DNA of 64,000 bases from Prinia subflava (Eukaryota; Chordata; Aves; Passeriformes; Cisticolidae): assembly GCF_021018805.1 (NCBI RefSeq), contig NC_086258.1, forward strand, positions 18,228,192 to 18,292,191, written 5' to 3'. The notes under the pieces were generated by a model. The model was not told the origin of the DNA, did not search any database, and saw only the letters and a program-made list of their open reading frames with translations. Position 1 is the first letter of the stretch; each line of letters begins with the position of its first letter. Of this stretch, positions 48,097-58,700 are shown one piece after another. Both the position numbers and the translations under genes were made by a program.

Positions 48097-48292
48097 ATTT
48101 GCATATCGGCGGGGGCTGCCCCTCCCCTCCCCGCCCGCGTCACGTGGTCGGAGGGCCGGGTCGGGGCCGGGGGGGGGAGGGGGGAGCGCGGCACTTCCTG
48201 TTCGCGGCCAGCGCGGGAGGGGGCGCGCGCGGCACCGCCCCGCGGTCTCGCGCTGCCTGGCGGGGCTCTGTCAGTCAGCGACAAAATGGCCG
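48097..48292 (+). promoter_or_regulatory. core promoter words: octamer, CACGTG, ETS, YY1-like
   Basis: In order: ATTTGCAT octamer at 48,097-48,104; GTCACGTG at 48,139-48,146, an E-box of the USF/MYC/TFE type; CACTTCCTG at 48,192-48,200, an ETS/GABP-type word; TCTCGCG at 48,246-48,252; and AAAATGGCCGC at 48,283-48,293, close to the YY1 consensus often found just after the start of TATA-less genes. Transcription probably starts between about 48,200 and 48,280. The words are seen; the factors are inferred. Confidence 0.6.
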
Positions 48293-48393
48293 CGGCGGCG
48301 GCAGCGGCGGCAGCGGCTCCTCTGCTCCCCAGGGCGGCACCGGCGGCAGCGGCGGCGGCGCGGAGGAGCGGGGGACCGGCCCGGCAGCACTGA
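48286..48393 (+). other. candidate upstream ORF, 35 codons, alanine-rich
   Basis: The first ATG after the presumed start site lies inside the YY1-like word. It opens a frame of methionine, ten alanines, PLLPRAAP, six alanines, then a basic tail and a TGA stop at 48,391-48,393. The GCG/GCC repeat alone would give this composition, so it may not be translated. If the transcript starts upstream, it is the first start codon a scanning ribosome meets. It could also be the stub of a frame that is longer in other species, since no frameshift test is possible here. Confidence 0.2.
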
Positions 48394-48616
48394 GCCCGGC
48401 ACCGGCTGCCCTGCGAGCGGACGAGGCGAGAGCGAGCGGGAGAGACGGCGAGAGGCGCTGCGTCCCCCCCCCCTCCCCCTCTGCACCCCGGAGGACCGAC
48501 CGACCCTGCCCGAGGCGCTGCTGCGGCTCCCCGGGGACACGCCGCCGCCTCGGCTGCCCCGCTCCCCGCCGACCCCCGGGTCCCAGCTCCTCCCGCCGCC
48601 CACCCGGGTCCCTGCC

Positions 48617-49050
48617 GGATCCCTGCGGAGGACACGGAGAGAGCCGCGGGATCCCCCCCCTCCGCCTGCCCGCGGATCCCGCTGCGAGCCAGGCACACAG
48701 ACTGTCGGGTTTCCCCGCTCCCTCCTCCCTCCGTGAAAGACTTTGCTGGATCCTCCTCCCCGGATCCCCTCCCCGCGCTCGCTCCTTCCTGCGGGAGCGG
48801 CTGCTGGATCCTCCTCCCGCCCCGGATCGCCCGCGGGGTCCCTGCGGAGCCGCGGACCCTCCTCCCCTCGCAGAGACACCGCTGGATCCTCCGCCCCCCC
48901 GGACCTCCCGGCGGGATCCTCCTCCTGTCCGCAGCCCCATGTGAGACTCCGCATCCCCCCGTGCCTCCGCGGTGGTGTTTTATTTTGTTTTACCCCCCTC
49001 CTCCTTTTATTTTGAAGGGGGGATCCATCTTAAAACTCTTTTCTGGATCC
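48617..49050. repeat. GGATCC-rich degenerate repeat inside the putative 5' exon
   Basis: Ten GGATCC words occur at 48,617, 48,649, 48,674, 48,748, 48,762, 48,806, 48,884, 48,914, 49,021 and 49,045. Several belong to a longer gctggatcctcc(tcc) motif (48,745, 48,803, 48,881). The spacing (14-107 bp) is irregular, so this is a decayed or dispersed repeat rather than a clean array. Confidence 0.85.
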
Positions 49051-49493
49051 CAGTTTCTCTTTTTTTGATTTGCACTTTTTGAAAAACCCTCAGATGCTCC
49101 TCCATGTGGACTGAGAACCCATCAAGACACACACACGAGAACTCATCCCGATCAACTCCAAATCCTGGCTTTTCGTGGGTTTTGCTGCAACACATAAAAG
49201 CAAACTTGTATTTAAGACACACTCGTGCAAAAATTTAGCTGGGGACTTGAACGTGTACTTTGTCTTGGTTTCTTGGTCTTGGTTATTTTTTTTCTTTTTT
49301 TTTTAATTTTTTTTGCTTCACTGGAAATCAAAAGCTTGTTTTGGAATTGGACCTGCTTTTGCTGCACTTCTCGTCTGGGCTGGATAACACTGAAGCTCTT
49401 TGCTTTTCGACTTGGATAGTGTTTTCCTGTTGATCTGTTGGGTTTTTTTTCATCTCCTGTGTGGCAGACTTTTTTTTTTTTTTTCCCTGAGGG

Positions 49494-49693
49494 GGGTAAA
49501 CAAACGACGACAACAACAACAACAAACTTAATTTTTTTGGCCGTGTGAGATTTTTTTCGTATTCATATTCGTGAAATTACGGGTACATTTACAAAAAATT
49601 AAAAAAAAAAAAAAGAAAAATTTTAAAATAAGAAAGGAACACGTCAGAAAGACCCCTACACGATAGACAAAATAGTCACTTGTTTCCTTACAG
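49494..49693 (+). other. possible short intron inside the putative first exon (alternative model)
   Basis: A moderate donor (GGGG|GTAAAC near 49,496) and an acceptor-like end (CACTTGTTTCCTTACAG at 49,677-49,693) could remove about 200 A/T-rich bases, leaving a 51-nt exon after it. The acceptor has a good pyrimidine tract and CAG. The donor is weaker than the one at 49,745. This is an alternative to the single long exon, not an established intron. Confidence 0.25.
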
Positions 49694-49744
49694 CAAGACT
49701 GAATCGAAAGCTGCCAAAGAGCCCCATAAAGAAAAGACTAAAAG
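49694..49744 (+). other. possible 51-nt mini-exon ending at a strong donor
   Basis: The segment between a TTTCCTTACAG acceptor-like end and a GTAAGA donor is exactly 51 bases, a multiple of three. Two of its three frames are open. One (starting at the second base) reads KTESKAAKEPHKEKTK, a lysine/glutamate-rich text typical of nuclear-protein linkers. The other (starting at the third base) reads RLNRKLPKSPIKKRLK, also strongly basic, and stays open upstream for about 110 bases in total. I do not recognise either. If the long-exon model is right, this is simply the 3' end of the 5' untranslated exon. Confidence 0.3.
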
Positions 49745-52700
49745 GTAAGAAGGGGTAAGAACCTCTTAATGCAGGCATGGTAGAAGTTAGCACGGGAAGA
49801 GACCTGCAAAGCCGGTGCATTCCTCCTTTTTCATAAGTCTAAACTAGATTATTATTTTTTTTAAACTGCTTATTAGCCAAGCAAGAAACACCCCAAAACA
49901 TTTCAAAATCCATTTTATTTTTATACAGATTTTTAAAAAATGTGAACAACCTCCGGATTTTTTTTTTTTAATGGTAGAATTAATTCCGTATTTTTTCTGT
50001 GTCCGGAATGGCTGTTTCGCCCCGAGCAGCGAGCAGAAAGTGCCATTTGTGAGCATGTTGTGGCGCTCAGACATGACATGAAGGCAGCTTCTGCTGCAAG
50101 GTATGACCGTGTGCTCTTGCTTTAGAACTTACACGTGTGAAAATTATCGCCGAGCGGCTTGGAAATGATCCCAGGGCTGGGAAATTGTGGGCATGGCCAG
50201 CAGTGCTGCCCTGTGGGCGAGCACATGAGCTCTAGCTTTGTCCTTTATGGCGGCTTTCTCTTAAATGTTAAAATATCTAGATTTAGCTTATTTTTCCTCT
50301 TTTCCCCCCTCGCGTAATGAGATTGTGGGAATCCGCAGTAATTTTCTCTTGAGTGTTCACAGAGAAATCTTCGTCTAAACCTGGAATGTCCAGGGGGAGA
50401 GAGAATATTAAACAGAGTTTATTCCTTTAACTGCGACGCAGGAGGGGAGGAAAATGGGGAGGGCTCAGTTGTTAACCTGAGAAATCTTGAAACACTGGAA
50501 GTTTATTAATTGTTCGAGGCTTCTTTGTTTGTATCACAAGTTTGTGTCAAAGGTTAATCTTCTTAATATGTAATTAGTTGAAGGTTCAATTATGGGATTT
50601 ATTGAACTCAATTGGGTTTTCCCCTCTCGTTCCCATTAAAAATAAGACTGCAGGTCTTTGTGGCTAGTTTATTTTCTGTTACAACTGGAGTGTATCTGCG
50701 AGAAGAGATTGATTCAATTATTCTAACAGCGAGTTTAAATTTAGAAATAATCCGTGGGACGTCATACCCGTGTCTGTTGCATATTTTTCCCTCTCGTTTG
50801 CATATGTATGTATCTGGCGAATTATGCTAATTTATGTACAGAAATTTGCTGTGGACATTAGGCCGGTTAAGGTAATTAAAATTCCAATAAATCCCGCTGT
50901 TACTGGGGCTGGCCGGTGGTGCAGAGCTTTAAATCAGGTGGGTGTCGGTGGTGCTGTGGACCTGAGGACAATGCCAGAGCGGAGGAGCAGGAGAACATCT
51001 GCACTGCTGCTGGGAGAGCGGGCACGGCTTCCAAATCCTGCCCTCCTTCCCTGCCGTGGGTGGGTTTTTAATTTTTTTTTTATGGATTCCCCGACGACTG
51101 AGAATTTAAATGGAGTTTCCTCTCGGATATTACAATTTTTTTTTTTAAATAATAATTTCGAGAAGGTGGTGGGAAGGCACACACACGTTCTCACTGCTTC
51201 CCCTGGTGTTTTGCAAGGAAATAGAAGGTGACTTGCAGTGGGTACAACCTGTGCTCAGCACATCACAGAGTTTCCCACAGCCGCGGTTCCTCGGGTTCAG
51301 GAATCCCTGGGATGTCTGGCTGGCTGCTCCTGTGTGTGATTTGTGAGCTCAAAATGGTGTGCTGAGGAGCAGCCCTCGGATGCGCTGGCGTGCTTGTTCT
51401 GGAATTCTTTCCAGAACGTGGAAGCATCAGTGGGTACCCTAGTGAGGGAATTGCTCCAGCCTCTGAGCTCGGTCTGCCCTGGGTAGCACTGAGGTGCTTT
51501 TTGGGTGAGATTGCAGAATCCCAGCTGGTGGATAACCTAACCTGGCTGCCTCTGAGCCCGGGACTCAGTCTGTGGAAAAAAGCTGTAGTAAATCAGATTA
51601 ATTTGAACTTTTTTTTTTTTAGGGGAAAATCAATGCTTAAGGGCACCAGCAATAGTGTAATGATGCCTTGTGTGGCTTTATTCTTATCTTCAAAGGGGAA
51701 CGGATCATTTCTGACTGGAAGTGATCTGCCTGGCTTCCTGAGTTGAGGAAGGTTCATTACACTCCAGCCCCCGGAGAACAGGTGCTGCCACAGGGAAAAC
51801 TGCAGCCAGGACTTGCTCCAGGGCCAGAGGGATGGGTATGAGTAGGGGCTGTATTTTAGGCAATATTTGGTACTTTTGTTAAAAAGTTTTGTTTGCTGCA
51901 GTGAAAAAAAAACAACGCAGACAAACCTTTTTATTGAGAGCTCCTCTGGATTGCAGCAGGATATATTAATGTTCCTGTTCTATGGGTGGATTCTCATATT
52001 GACAGATTTAAGTCTGGGTATCCATCAGACTACGAGCTGTTGTGTTACACATGGGTGTTTGTGTGTGCTGTTCATCAGCTTTCCAGCACATGGATTATTT
52101 TGGAGCTGTCAGTGGTGCAGGGCATCAGTCCCAGTGCCTGGGAATGTCCTTGTGGGCAGCCTTGGGCTGTGCCATTTCCCCGCTGGCCACAGCAGAGTGG
52201 AGTCTGCTCTGGGACGCTGCCCTTGGGCTAAAAAACATTTGGGGACTTGGGGGTTCACCCTCAGCCACGGCGTCTTGGCTTCCTCCAAAATCTGTCTGTG
52301 ATCACCTGTGAGTGGATGGGTTTGCCCATTGCTGGACCTTGCTGGGATCAATGAAAACCCCATCTCTGCCTTAATTTCTGGTTTCTTTTCCAGGATTTGG
52401 CTTTTCTAACAAGACAAACACACTGTGCTTTTGATAAGTTGAGATCTTTCACTGATGTTTGAGGGAAGTATGGTAATTCTGTACTCTTTTTGCTCGAAAG
52501 AGGTTCTTTAAGACTTTGAAAATAATGAGATGAATTTTTTCTTAAAATGAGAAACATAATTGGGCATAAGACTGTTTTTAATCTGAAGATTCTTTGATGA
52601 AGTTCTCAAAGCTCCCATGTTCCATACCTTGCCAAGTATGGACTAACAATAAAACAATATAAAGTGAATGGTTTTGTCAAGCAGGGGCTTATTATCTCCT

Positions 52701-55700
52701 TGTATAGTGGAGCAAACTGTTGCTGAGTGGCAGACTTATAGAAAGCATAGCTTTAAATTAGTCTAGAAATAAACCTGCTTATTTTTCAGTTTTTCATTCA
52801 GAAAGGCCAGGAATTTTATTTACTGCCTGCTGTTCACTCAGAATGACCTACACTTCTGCAGCCCGTTCAGATGCTCCATGCCACGGAGACTCCTTTTCTC
52901 TTTCGTGTTACATGTACTAAAAGCCCAATGGCAGCGTTTACTTTCAGTTTTAGCTGTGAAGACTTAACCAAGAGCGGGGGATGTGGGAACGGGTAATATG
53001 TTAACTTAGCAGCTGGCCTCGCCGAGATAAACATGCGCTTTTCCAAATGCTGTCATCTGGCCCCTTTCCAAAACAAGCTGAAGGAGGAGGTCAGGGGTGG
53101 AGCCATTCCCTGCTTCAGTAAAAAGAGGCTTTCATTTGGAAAGAATTGCCAGATCGTATTGACTGAAAGAACTGCAGATTTAAAATAAAATGACCAAACC
53201 TTTTCTGACTAAACTAAATGGTCTCTCTTAATGACTTGAATTTAAGTGCCTTGTTGTAGTGCTGCTTCTCTTTGAAGGCTCAGCAGCTTCAATGCAGAGT
53301 GCATATTTCTGCTTTTCTTTAAAAAATCAATGCTTTATGTAAGACTTAGAACATGAAAATTGATGAAAAATATATCATCTTTGGTTACAGTAGAGATCTG
53401 CAACACAAAAGTGCTATTGTTTTAATTGTTTAAAATTCAGATTACAAGATAATGGTAATACCATTAGAAGGTTTCCTTTGGCCTGGAAGCTGCAGGTAGG
53501 AGTGTGTCGATCCCTCAGTATTAAAGATGAATGATAAGGAAACCTCTTAAATGCCTGTGACGCTGCAGTCTAGCCAATTTAGGATCAGCTGATGCCTTCT
53601 AGTGATAATGGCTTGAGGTTTTCAGCTGTATTATGAAGATATCAGCCAGGGCAAATAGTGTTTAGAAAAGAAGTATACTTTATTGAATGGGGAGATGATC
53701 TAGAAGTGACAGTAAATTGCATTACTAAATGATCTATGTGCTCTGCGCCGTCTCTTCACTGGCAAATGCTGTTGGTAAAATGAAAGATGGTTATTCTTAA
53801 TGTATGAAAGCAGAGGAATCAAAGTATTATTTGATCTCCCTTTAGGAATCTGTGCTAGTTGGGAAAATTGTCAACTGAAAGCATGGCTGAGTTGTACATC
53901 TTAAATGCCACAAGTAGATGTACTCTAGGCTTATTTTATCATTACTTAATCATGGTTAACTTCAGTGTGGATTCCCAAATACAATTACAGCTGTGTTTTC
54001 TGAAACTTCATTTGTGCACCTTCCTACCTTGTCACTAACATGTTTTAAAATCTCTCGCCCAAGATAAAAATGTGTGTATTTGGTGATAAACAAACTGCCT
54101 GTTCTTGCACAGAGCAGTCACTGTGCTCTTTGAGGTCATGTCAAAGATGGTGGAAAATGCAGCACTGCTCTAAAATATGCATCTGATTCTTTTGTCTTTT
54201 TCTGAAGAGTAGCATGCCTCTCTTTTCCTCCCAATCAAAAGGCTTCTGTCACCGAAGGCAGCTGTAAAATAACTGGCTGTTCTTGTATCTCAAGGTTCAG
54301 GGTACCAGGCAAACCCGAGTGAGTTTTGGTCTCAACCCTGGGTGTGAATCAGCGCTGTAATTTTTCAGCACTGAGGCCTTAAACGTGGTTGTAATTCAGG
54401 TTCATAAAATATTAGAAGCCCTGACGGTCCTGAGGTCTGGTTTCTGGAGCTCTTCCCCGTGGGTTTGCAGCCAAGGATGGCTGAGAGCGAGAACAGTTAT
54501 CTGTGCTGCAGCAGTGATGGTTTATGGCTGGGTGCCCAGATTGTCTGGCTTTGCACACAGCTTTATAGTTTGCCTTTGAGGGCTGTGGAGGAGGTGGAAG
54601 TCATTTGTAATAAACAGCTATCTGCAGCCTGCTTTTTCTGGGGTTTGAAATGTACAGCCATTTAAAAAATTGCAAACTAGATGTACATTTACTTACATCT
54701 TAGTCCAGAACGTCTATGTTTTAGGAGCTCGGTTAGGAGAAATGGTAACAATTTCTTATTGCTTTGTAGTGAAAATACCTAATACTTATCCTTTGGATGT
54801 TTGGGCTGCTTTTTGCTCCACAATGCTGGACAGTTATGTTTTTCAGGTTTAGGGGGTTTGTTGTTGTTGTTGGGTTTGTTGTGTGATTTTTTTTTTTCTG
54901 TGTGGGGCTTTTTTTCGGGTTTTTTTTTTTTTAATTTGAGAGAAAAATTGACTTGTCAGATCGGTTGGCATCCTTTGTGGTAATTAAGCCCCAGAGAAAA
55001 ATATGTTTATATATCTCAAAATAGTTATCATGCAGCTACCAGCTATAGGCTCATTTAGGAAAAGATAACAGCCCACCCGCCTTCCACTGCAAGGAAAACA
55101 ACCACCCTGGGCTGTGTTTAGTGGCTGCCCATGGGTGTTTTCGGGGGAGATCCATTCTTCCTTCCACTTTTCTCCTCCCTTCTTGTTCATGGGGTCTGTG
55201 CATGTTTTCCCATGTGATTTTCTGAAGGAATGGTGATGCTGCCTTTGTTACGGTCCTGCCCAAGAGGAGTCTCTTAGAATGGCATTACCTGATTTTTCTG
55301 AGATGTGCTGTTTTCCTTCCTGTTCCTTTCTTCCCTTCCTGTGTTCTGCATGCACAAATGTACAGTTTTCTCTCTCATCTTGCATTTTCAAGTCTTCCTG
55401 ATGGGGAGTGGAGAGTTTTTTTTTTGGTGGAGCGATAGGGAGCGCTTACCATGGCTTGGATACATTCTGGGTGGTCAGTACGTCCGCGGATCGATTGTTA
55501 GTCCAGGATGATTTCTGCCAAGTCTATTTTAAGCTCAGCCAGATATCTGTGTTGTGTCCGTCTGATTTCAGTCCTGCTCAAGCCTCCGACCCTCAGGTCT
55601 TTTAGTACTTCAGAATTCCAAAGTGTTTTCATGGCTGATGCTCACGTCATTCATTGGTGCTGACAATGGAGATCCTTGTTTTTAAACAGTAGCTGGTTAC

Positions 55701-58700
55701 TGGTAAACAAAAGAGCATCAGCCCAATGCTTTAACACAAACCATCCTAGAAAAAAAGGAGCAGTTCAGGGAGAATGCCAAGGAAAAAAAAAATCAGCTCT
55801 ACAGATGCATAATGTGCCGACTGCCATTTTCCTGTGTTCCTACAAGGTCATGAATAGACCATGGGAGGTGGTCTTGGTGGTGTTTGTAATGTTTTTGCTT
55901 GAGCTAAGTGTATGTTCACAGTAGCCTTGAGGATGATCGTGCACATGAAATATGAAGCTGAAAACTTTAATAGCACTGCAGGCATAACCTAATGGGGGCT
56001 GTTTGTAAATCAAGTCAGTCTCTTTTCACAAATGTATTACCAAAGTCAGGACTAGGATTCCTCATTATCCCTCTGCTAGCATCATTCCGTCGATCTGCAG
56101 GTCTCAGTTTTCTTCTTCCCTCTGTGTTTTTAATTGCACTTACCAAATGCACAAACTTACTTAACAGAGGGGAATTGCTTCCAGTGTTTGTGTTGTCTGA
56201 ATTTTTACCACCTCGTCAGCTTTGAAATGGGTGCTGCACTTGAAGTTCTTTCACTTACAAATGATGCTCCATCTCTGCAAATCTAATCATCCTTATCTCC
56301 TTATGCTGTCATGGCTGGAACGCTGTAAATGCCCAGTACCTCATTCCTGTTTTGTGATGCAGAATAAATTGCTCTTAGTTAAAAATAACCTGTTGGCATA
56401 TGTGTGCTGTTCACATCTTCCTGCCTATGAAATTATTTGGTTTCTGTTGGCTGATGTAAACTGTAATGAAGTATATGTTTATCCTGAATCTTTCAAAAAT
56501 AAATTAATATGGAAGATGCAGCATCCTCTGATAAGGAAGGAGGAGAGCCTAGTAGTAGCAAACTAAATGCTATTTAATGTTTTCTAGTATGATCATAATA
56601 AAATATGTGTCTGATCCAGGTGCAGAGCTAAATTTGGCCTCTCACAGTAATAGAACTGCTGGTGTTAAGGAGCAGAGTCTCTGTATAAATAGCACTGTTT
56701 CAGGTGAAAGATTTATTATCTGGGAATTTGTGGAACTTGGTGAATGTGTAATTTTTACTATTTCTGTTCTTCTAATCAATCTCATAGAGCTCAGCTCCTT
56801 CACTTCAGAAAAGAATGGTCCGAGTAAGTCTCATTACACCAACAGTGCATTAGAGATGTCAGTCTTTATACTCTGCTACCACATTTACATGTAATAATTG
56901 AATAAAGCAATGGTTGGCTCACTGAATGGATGTTTACATAATGATTTGCTTAAAAAAGGCACTTAACTTTAATTTTTTTCTTACATTTGTGAGAATGAAA
57001 TGTGCTTCACAAATTTCTGAGTGAAATACTGCAGTGATGACAAAACTCATTGCTTTTGAAGCCAACAGCCCAGACTGATAGATATAATCTATTTTATCTG
57101 GGTGATATTGCAACACTGATAGTCCAAATGCACTGAAATTGTGCTTCCATCCTCCCCCATCCCCAATCCCTCAGTCAGCATCCAGACAATCAAGAGCTGC
57201 TCTTTCTGGAATTCTGTCGGCATCTACTGATCAGATAACATACTTGGAGACATATTGGTTATATTTCTGAGAATATTTGCTCCCCTGGGCATTTCATGCA
57301 CTAAATGAAGGCATAAAATAGTTATTACTAAGATCATAATTGACCATAAATTGATTTCCAAAGTGTTATTTACTGCAACTAGTTTTCCTGTCCTGGAAGA
57401 TCATTTATGGCTATTTCCTTTCCCCATTCTTTCCCCCACCCTGTCTCTCCTCCCCCATGGAGCTGCTATTCATTTGCTAAGTTGAAAAATGGATGATGGC
57501 CCATTCTGATGCTAGGTCTGATATTCTAATTTATGCTTTTACTATGGAAAATAAGAAGAGGACCGGGAAGTTTATTTCCATTAAGTTCATCAGGTTTTAA
57601 GGATTACCCTTTCAGCACTGCAGAGCTAATCTTTTAAACTCTGGTAGGTTTGTGGAAGAAAAGGTGCTAGCATGGGTTATGCTGTTTCCTTAATTTTGGA
57701 TGCTAGGATAAATCTTTAACTGAGTCCAGTTTCCAGCCTAAAGATAGGTACAGAGTAATTGTTTCTTATCTTACTCAAATTATGTTGCCGCTTTAATTTT
57801 CAAAACAGCCTTGCAGCTGAAGATGCAGTGGAACAAAACCTTAAAAGCTTCAAAATGTATTAAAAGCTTCAAAAAGTATTTTAAATTAAATGACATGATT
57901 ATGGTGAATAGCATGTTTTGATTTTTGTAGTGAAATACTAAGAGTGTATAAAATGCACAAACCAAGTAGATTTTCTTAATTTGTATTTAAACTTCACGAA
58001 TTTGCAGTGCACAACTTTTAGTACAGTTTATTAGTCTATAGTGTGTTTTGTCTTCCTTGACTGGGATCAAATTTGGTGTTAACCTCCTGCCGAGAATTCC
58101 AGGACCCCTGACATTTTATTGTGACTCTTGATTAGCTCACCAGGGTTCCTGCTAAGAATTCTTCTTTCATTCATTTGATAAATTGAATTCCCTATTCACA
58201 GTGCCTTTAAATAGAATGGTATTTGGAAAACTTGAAGACAACAGCTTGAATGTTCAATGAGCTCACTCAGCAAATTTAAAAATGCAGAAGAAGGAAATGA
58301 TGGGTTTGTGTATTCTTCAATCTTGTAGAGGAATAAACATCTCACAAAAACTTAGATCTCTATCATCATACTTGCTTTAAGTGTATTTCCTTTTGGTTTT
58401 TAAGACAAGGAGTTTTTTTGACATCTGTTTTCCCTTTTTCATCTTGTTTTGCCTTGTTGTGTCAGGAGCTGTGCATTCCCCTTACCTGTCCATGTGGGAG
58501 CAGGTACAATGAGGTGACAGCACCTGTATGGGTTGTGGTGTGGAGAGAGCACCTCATCCTTCCCACCCTGGCCAATACAGCGTGAGGAGCAGTGTCCTTA
58601 TGTTTTTCTGATTGTACATCTTGAGACACCCCTTCCCTGTGAGGGTGCTGTCCTTTAAATCCCCCATCCAGGTCTGGAGTCGGGGCTGCAGCAGTGTCCC

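Larger units (their letters stand above)
47880..48960. promoter_or_regulatory. CpG island
   Basis: About 1.1 kb with very high GC and dense CpG, including cgcgcgcg runs, GC-box-like cccgccc words and no TATA box that I can see. The drop in CpG after about 48,960 and the AT-rich DNA beyond it make the right edge clear. The left edge is blurred by the G-rich repeat. It marks the promoter and first exon of a gene read to the right. Confidence 0.92.
48270..49744 (+). other. putative first exon, largely 5' untranslated, gene unidentified
   Basis: From the CpG island rightwards the sequence has the look of a long vertebrate 5' exon. It begins with GCG-rich DNA, then C/GGATCC-rich DNA, then T- and A-rich low-complexity DNA, and ends in a strong donor (CTAAAAG|GTAAGA) at 49,744/49,745. 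Several short upstream ATGs occur: 48,286 (35 codons), 49,093 (9 codons or fewer) and 49,104 (about 45 codons). None opens a long frame that runs through the donor, so the main start codon is probably in a later exon outside the window. The start coordinate is approximate. I cannot name the gene. An alternative is a shorter first exon with a separate 51-nt exon at the end (see the next entries). Confidence 0.55.

Noticed and set aside
47517..48954. Long frames (221-475 codons) on both strands across the CpG island
   Set aside because: Stop codons are rare in very GC-rich DNA. The frames overlap on both strands, run through G-runs and promoter words, and have no recognisable domain.
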